From Collinsella aerofaciens (GTDB lineage Bacteria; Actinomycetota; Coriobacteriia; Coriobacteriales; Coriobacteriaceae): a DNA stretch of 45,585 nucleotides. A program made the translations under genes and the position numbers. Below the pieces are notes generated by a model, which saw only the letters and a list, made by a program, of their open reading frames with translations, ran no database searches and had not been told where the DNA came from. Position 1 is the stretch's first letter. The number at the start of each line of letters is the position of its first letter. Location of the stretch: NCBI RefSeq assembly GCF_015554145.1, contig NZ_JADNHZ010000006.1, positions 64,146 to 109,730 on the forward strand, read 5' to 3'. This document shows, in pieces, positions 41,829 to 45,585 of this stretch.

Positions 41829-44069
41829 CTATTTCTTAAACCGTGCACCCTGGCGTTTTCTGCCCGATGCGAACGTGGAACCCTTGCGGGCCTGCGAACG
41901 TAAGCGCTCGATCGTCTCGTCCTCAGACGCACCCTCGAGCATCGCTCGAATCTGAACGACGGCATCGCGCAGGCGCGCCGCCTCCTCAAAGTCCATGGCG
42001 GCAGAAGCGTTACGCATATCCTCTTCCATGGTTTCGACGATCCGCACAAGCTCGTCATGCGGCAGTTCTTCCAACTGCTCCGCAAGTGTCTGCTCGGGCG
42101 CCACCGTTTCCGGCACGCCGCCCTCGCCCGACTCATCGGGCGTATAGAATGCGCCATGGCCAAGAGAGTCGCCCTTCGAGCGCCCCTTGGAACCCACGGT
42201 TTTTTCGGCCTCGGCAATAAAACTTGAGATGTCGTTGATGGCCTTGCGCACCGTCTTGGGCACAATGCCATGCTCTTCGTTATATGCCATCTGAATCTCG
42301 CGACGGCGCTGCGTCTCCTCGATGGCCTCTTTCATCGAATCGGTCACAACGTCTGCATACATGATGACTTCGCCATCGGCGTTACGGGCCGCGCGGCCAA
42401 TCGTCTGAATCAGCGAACGGCGGTTGCGCAAGAAGCCTTCCTTATCGGCATCGAGAATTGCCACCAGTGAGACCTCGGGGAGATCCAAGCCCTCGCGAAG
42501 CAGGTTGATGCCAACGAGAACATCGATCTTGCCCTCGCGCAGCGTTCGCAGGATCTCGACACGGTCCATCGTCGCTGTATCGGAGTGCATGTAATTGACC
42601 TTAATGCCGGCATCAAGCAGATGGTCGGTCAGGTCCTCGGCCATGCGCTTGGTGAGCGTGGTCACCAGCACGCGCTCCTTGCGGGCAACGCGCTCGCGAA
42701 TCTCGTCCTCAAGATCGTCAATCTGCCCACGAACCGGACGCACATCGATCTTGGGGTCGAGCAGACCGGTTGGACGAATAATCTGCTCAACGTCGTTTTG
42801 GCTCACCCGCAGCTCGTAGTCGCCCGGTGTGGCCGAAACATAGATAAACTGGGGTATCCTTGCCTCAAACTCATCGAAACGAAGCGGGCGGTTATCGAGT
42901 GCCGAAGGAAGGCGAAAACCATGCTCCACCAGCGTCACCTTACGCGAGCGGTCACCTTCGTGCATGCCGCGAATCTGCGGCACCGTCACATGGCTCTCAT
43001 CGATGATGCAGAGCATGTCCTTGGGAAAGTAATCGATCAGGGTAAACGGCGGCTCACCCGGCTTGCGACCGTCCAGATGACGCGAGTAGTTCTCGATGCC
43101 GTTGCAAAAACCCATCGTCTCGAGCATCTCAAGATCATAATCGGTGCGCTGCTGCAGACGCTGCGCCTCGAGCAACTTATCAGTCGCCTTGAGCTCCGCC
43201 ACGCGCTTCTCGCACTCTTCGCTGATCGATTTCAGAGCCGCCTTGACCTTCGGCTTCTCGGTCACGTAGTGCGATGCCGGCCATACGGGGATGGCCTCGT
43301 ACTCACGAAGCATCTCTCCGGTGACCTCATCGATCTCGGCTATCAGTTCAACCTCGTCACCAAAGAACTCAAACCGCAACGGATGCTCGGCATAAGGCGG
43401 ATACACGTCGACGACATCACCGCGCACGCGGAACGTGCCGCGCGCCAGGTCATAGTCATTGCGATCATATTGAATGTCGATAAGCGCATGGATAAAGTCA
43501 TCGCGCTCGAGCGGCACCTTCTTGTCGACGTTTGGAGCCAGACCCGCATAGTCCTCAGGAGAGCCAATGCCATAGATACACGAGACCGATGCGACAACGA
43601 TCACATCGCGTCGAGATAGCAGCGATGCGGTCGCCTGATGGCGCAGCATCTCGACCTCTTCGTTAATCGAGGAGTCTTTCTCGATATATGTATCGCTTTG
43701 CGGCACATACGCCTCGGGCTGATAGTAGTCGTAGTACGAGACAAAGTAGACCACAGCGTTGTTGGGAAAGAACTCTTTGAGCTCGCTCGCAAGCTGAGCG
43801 GCGAGCGTTTTATTGGGAGCCATGACCAGCGTCGGCTTCCCCAGGGCCTCAATAGTCTTAGCCATCGTGAAGGTCTTGCCCGAACCAGTCACGCCCAGCA
43901 AAACCTGATAGCGATCTCCATCCCTCACACCCTGCACAAGCGACTCAATGGCCTTAGGCTGAGAACCTGCAGGCTCATAGGGAGAAACGACTTCAAACGG
44001 CACCTCAGCGCCCTCAACGCCAAAGCGCTTAAGTTCACCGCCGACGCGTTCTACTTCAAATTCCGCCAT
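41829..44069 (-). CDS. uvrB: Excinuclease ABC subunit B
   Basis: A 746-residue helicase-fold protein that verifies DNA damage and recruits UvrC. Walker A is [12 protein letters not shown] (59-70), the damage-probing beta-hairpin is [17 protein letters not shown] (~112-128), motif II is CIIDESHVT, and motif VI is [14 protein letters not shown]. The C-terminal UVR motif (METMEEDMR...[10 protein letters not shown] region) binds UvrC. It is ~70 residues longer than common UvrB, mainly from a low-complexity insertion before the UVR motif ([20 protein letters not shown] onward) and a basic tail [10 protein letters not shown]. It follows the transglycosylase gene by 51 nt, with a TATACT box in the gap. 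Confidence 0.95.
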   Translation of the reverse strand: MAEFEVERVGGELKRFGVEGAEVPFEVVSPYEPAGSQPKAIESLVQGVRDGDRYQVLLGVTGSGKTFTMAKTIEALGKPTLVMAPNKTLAAQLASELKEFFPNNAVVYFVSYYDYYQPEAYVPQSDTYIEKDSSINEEVEMLRHQATASLLSRRDVIVVASVSCIYGIGSPEDYAGLAPNVDKKVPLERDDFIHALIDIQYDRNDYDLARGTFRVRGDVVDVYPPYAEHPLRFEFFGDEVELIAEIDEVTGEMLREYEAIPVWPASHYVTEKPKVKAALKSISEECEKRVAELKATDKLLEAQRLQQRTDYDLEMLETMGFCNGIENYSRHLDGRKPGEPPFTLIDYFPKDMLCIIDESHVTVPQIRGMHEGDRSRKVTLVEHGFRLPSALDNRPLRFDEFEARIPQFIYVSATPGDYELRVSQNDVEQIIRPTGLLDPKIDVRPVRGQIDDLEDEIRERVARKERVLVTTLTKRMAEDLTDHLLDAGIKVNYMHSDTATMDRVEILRTLREGKIDVLVGINLLREGLDLPEVSLVAILDADKEGFLRNRRSLIQTIGRAARNADGEVIMYADVVTDSMKEAIEETQRRREIQMAYNEEHGIVPKTVRKAINDISSFIAEAEKTVGSKGRSKGDSLGHGAFYTPDESGEGGVPETVAPEQTLAEQLEELPHDELVRIVETMEEDMRNASAAMDFEEAARLRDAVVQIRAMLEGASEDETIERLRSQARKGSTFASGRKRQGARFKK

Positions 44070-44120
44070 GGATACTCCTAACTCATATATCTGCAGTATA
44101 CGCAGGCGGCAGGCATAGTC

Positions 44121-44708
44121 CTATACGAACCGATCGGGATAGAGGGTCTTATAGCGAACCCAGGCATTATTGACACGAATCAGATACGCCTGCGTCTCGG
44201 GAAAGGTGATTGCATTATGAAGCGACGTGCTCTGCTGCGCCCAACCGTCGACATTGCCCATGCCGGCGTTATAGGCGGCAATGGCACTATCCGTCGACCC
44301 ATTGAAATAGGTCAGAAGATACGAGAGGTATGCGCAGCCAAACTCGATATTGGTAGCCGGATCGTTAAGGTTGTCGACCGAATACTCGTCACCGTCGACA
44401 AGGCCCTTGGTGATCATATCCTGAGCAGTCACAGGCATCAGCTGCATCAATCCCTGAGCACCCTGATTCGACTCAGCCTCGGGATCCCAATTCGATTCCG
44501 ACTTAATGACAGCGCACACCAGATATGGATCCAGATTATGCGAAATACTCGATTGCTTTACATACGCCTCGTGGTCAATGGGATACAGCGGCTTAAAGAA
44601 AGCCGCGGGAGCACACGAGTAAACGAATGAGATAAGGCCGAAGGCAAAAACGGCAGCCAGCGGAATAAGGCGATACCACGCAAAGAAACGTGTCTTAGGC
44701 ATCGGCAT
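44121..44708 (-). CDS. Membrane-anchored lytic transglycosylase (SLT domain)
   Basis: A 195-residue cell-wall enzyme. An N-terminal hydrophobic segment (~13-31, LIPLAAVFAFGLISFVYSC) acts as signal or anchor; Cys32 is in SCAP, not a good lipobox. The SLT domain (~48-190) has the catalytic Glu71 in AVIKSESNWDP, then QGLMQLMPVTA, DPATNIEFGCAYLSYLL and AIAAYNAGMGNVDGW, all classic family motifs. It cleaves the MurNAc-GlcNAc bond to make anhydro-muropeptides. The start overlaps the coaE 3' end by 14 bp, so translation is coupled to coaE. Confidence 0.92.
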   Translation of the reverse strand: MPMPKTRFFAWYRLIPLAAVFAFGLISFVYSCAPAAFFKPLYPIDHEAYVKQSSISHNLDPYLVCAVIKSESNWDPEAESNQGAQGLMQLMPVTAQDMITKGLVDGDEYSVDNLNDPATNIEFGCAYLSYLLTYFNGSTDSAIAAYNAGMGNVDGWAQQSTSLHNAITFPETQAYLIRVNNAWVRYKTLYPDRFV

Positions 44709-45336
44709 CCTCCTTATTCGCAGTGTCTATAAACCCATGGCATGCAAGCCATGAGTCAAGCTGCTCAAAGAGCGAATTATCACCTGCGGCATTATCAATC
44801 ACCGTTGTAGCGAGATTGAACAGCGCAGACTCATCGGGCTGGCAAGCAGAACGGGCATCGAAATCAGATGGCTCCATGCCACGCTGAATAGCACGCTCGC
44901 GACGAACTGACAAAGGGGCGCTGATGACCAGAATTTCATCAGCCAAGCCAAATGCATCCTCAAAACCAGTCGGAGCAGAAACCTCGACCACCGCAAAGGG
45001 ATAACGGGGGGAAGAAACCGTGCAGCAAACCGGATCAAGAATCCTCAGTGACAGCTGCTCAATGAGAACGGGGTGCACAATGCTATTGAGCCTCGCGACC
45101 GCATCAGGAGAAACAAAAGCTCGAGAAGCGAGTATGTTACGGCGAACGCCGCCCTCCTCGTCCAAAATATCCCAGCCAAATTCTTCCGCGAGGGCATTGA
45201 CGATATCGGAACCTGGCACATACAGCGATTTGGCAAGTTCGTCCAGATCGATGAGCGTGGCGCCATGAGATTCGAGATAGCGGCAGGCAGTCGACTTACC
45301 CGAAGCAATATTGCCCAAGACAAAAACGGTAAACAT
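44695..45336 (-). CDS. coaE: Dephospho-CoA kinase
   Basis: A 213-residue enzyme phosphorylating the 3'-hydroxyl of dephospho-CoA, the last step of CoA synthesis. The P-loop is GNIASGKST (8-16), followed by the CoaE pattern LIDLDELAKSLYVPGS and NSIVHPVL (lid/CoA region) and VVEVSAPTGFE. The start is the ATG at 45336 with GGGAGG 6 nt upstream; a 64-residue upstream extension containing a false hydrophobic stretch is rejected. It is first in coaE-slt-uvrB and lies 130 nt after the rRNA terminator. The family residue after the P-loop glycine is usually L-T-G; here it is N-I-A, a mild variation. Confidence 0.9.
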   Translation of the reverse strand: MFTVFVLGNIASGKSTACRYLESHGATLIDLDELAKSLYVPGSDIVNALAEEFGWDILDEEGGVRRNILASRAFVSPDAVARLNSIVHPVLIEQLSLRILDPVCCTVSSPRYPFAVVEVSAPTGFEDAFGLADEILVISAPLSVRRERAIQRGMEPSDFDARSACQPDESALFNLATTVIDNAAGDNSLFEQLDSWLACHGFIDTANKEDADA

Positions 45337-45463
45337 CAAGTCCTCCCTAACGCCAATGGGAGTTATTATCGCGCAAATACAAAAGAAGGACTCAAAATAC
45401 AGCCAAACAGTAAGACAAGCTAAAAGAAGGCGAGTTCTTGTATTACAGCTCTCTATAAAACGC

Positions 45464-45495
45464 AAAAAAGGGGCAGGCCGCGAGGCCTCCCCCTT
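45464..45495 (-). terminator. rRNA operon terminator
   Basis: The minus strand folds GGGGGAGGCC-TCGC-GGCCTGCCCC (one mismatch) followed by six T (45464-45469). A second perfect hairpin, GACGGC-TCGGT-GCCGTC (45509-45525), lies between it and the 5S gene. The tandem arrangement is usual for strong rRNA transcription units. Confidence 0.85.
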
Positions 45496-45526
45496 CTTCA
45501 ATCTCGATGACGGCTCGGTGCCGTCC

Positions 45527-45585
45527 ACCGGTCAGCGGCGCCCTGGCCTCCCACGGGCTGGCCCCGCAGTACTCTCGGCGCGATG
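45527..45585 (-). rRNA. rrf: 5S rRNA, 3' part
   Basis: The minus strand starts at the window edge with CATCGCGCCGAGAGTACTGC and continues CCCGTGGGAGGCCAGGGCGCCGC, ending in GACCGGT. This matches the second half of actinobacterial 5S rRNA: the loop around GAGAGTACTGCGGGG, then the CGTGGGAG helix and the closing helix I strand. The 5' half is outside the window. The 3' end is estimated to a few bases from the helix I sequence and the following terminators. Confidence 0.85.

Noticed and set aside
45337-45528. Extended coaE start with a hydrophobic segment
   Set aside because: The extension crosses the rRNA terminator and is not CoaE-like; ATG 45336 has a strong ribosome site.

Overview
This window looks like chromosomal DNA from a GC-rich Gram-positive actinobacterium of the class Coriobacteriia, most like Collinsella. 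The evidence is a WhiA regulator beside RapZ and glycolytic genes, an actinobacterial-type RapZ with Arg in its P-loop, lipoprotein signal peptides, no outer-membrane genes, and a sialic-acid gene set typical of gut commensals. Taxonomy is inferred from gene content and not from a marker search. No prophage, insertion sequence, CRISPR array or resistance gene was seen. Nearly all genes run on the minus strand; one five-gene-sized island at 35.6-41.8 kb (four genes) runs on the plus strand.

Layout, left to right. (1) 1-3.6 kb: tRNA-Gly(GCC), a STAS+HATPase fusion protein and a PAS/GAF/PP2C phosphatase (a partner-switching signalling pair), then tRNA-Leu(GAG). (2) 3.5-4.1 kb: a gene-free block full of palindromes, bounded by two related giant hairpins of 123 and 125 nt. 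(3) 4.1-10.2 kb: a complete oligopeptide ABC transporter operon, oppA-B-C-D-F. (4) 10.3-17.5 kb: rapZ-whiA-gapA-pgk-tpiA-gpmI-secG, i.e. lower glycolysis plus the SecG translocon subunit. (5) 17.6-28.1 kb: a sialic-acid catabolic operon in the order substrate-binding lipoprotein, permease, fused permease-ATPase, ATPase, AXE1-type esterase, a second esterase-like protein without its catalytic serine, NanA-type aldolase, NanK kinase, NanE epimerase. Its control region carries nested palindromes and several of its gene junctions carry stable hairpins. (6) 28.3-35.5 kb: uvrA-ybaK-murJ-uvrC. (7) 35.6-41.8 kb, plus strand: an LTA-synthase-family membrane sulfatase-fold protein, an Mrp/NBP35 Fe-S ATPase, and two unrelated FAD flavoproteins. 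(8) 41.8-45.6 kb: uvrB, a lytic transglycosylase and coaE, then the 3' part of a 5S rRNA gene with its terminator.

How the parts work together. The nan operon imports free, possibly O-acetylated, sialic acid through an Opp/Sat-type ABC transporter, removes acetyl groups, cleaves it to ManNAc plus pyruvate, phosphorylates ManNAc and epimerises it to GlcNAc-6-P; nagA/nagB, a sialidase and a regulator are not in the window. The glycolytic genes handle the triose-phosphate half of the pathway. UvrA, UvrB and UvrC are all here, but split around the plus-strand island. The most unusual items are the giant hairpin family at 3650-4079, the esterase pseudoenzyme paired with an intact esterase, the one-protein antagonist/kinase fusion, and the palindrome-rich control region of the sialic-acid operon.
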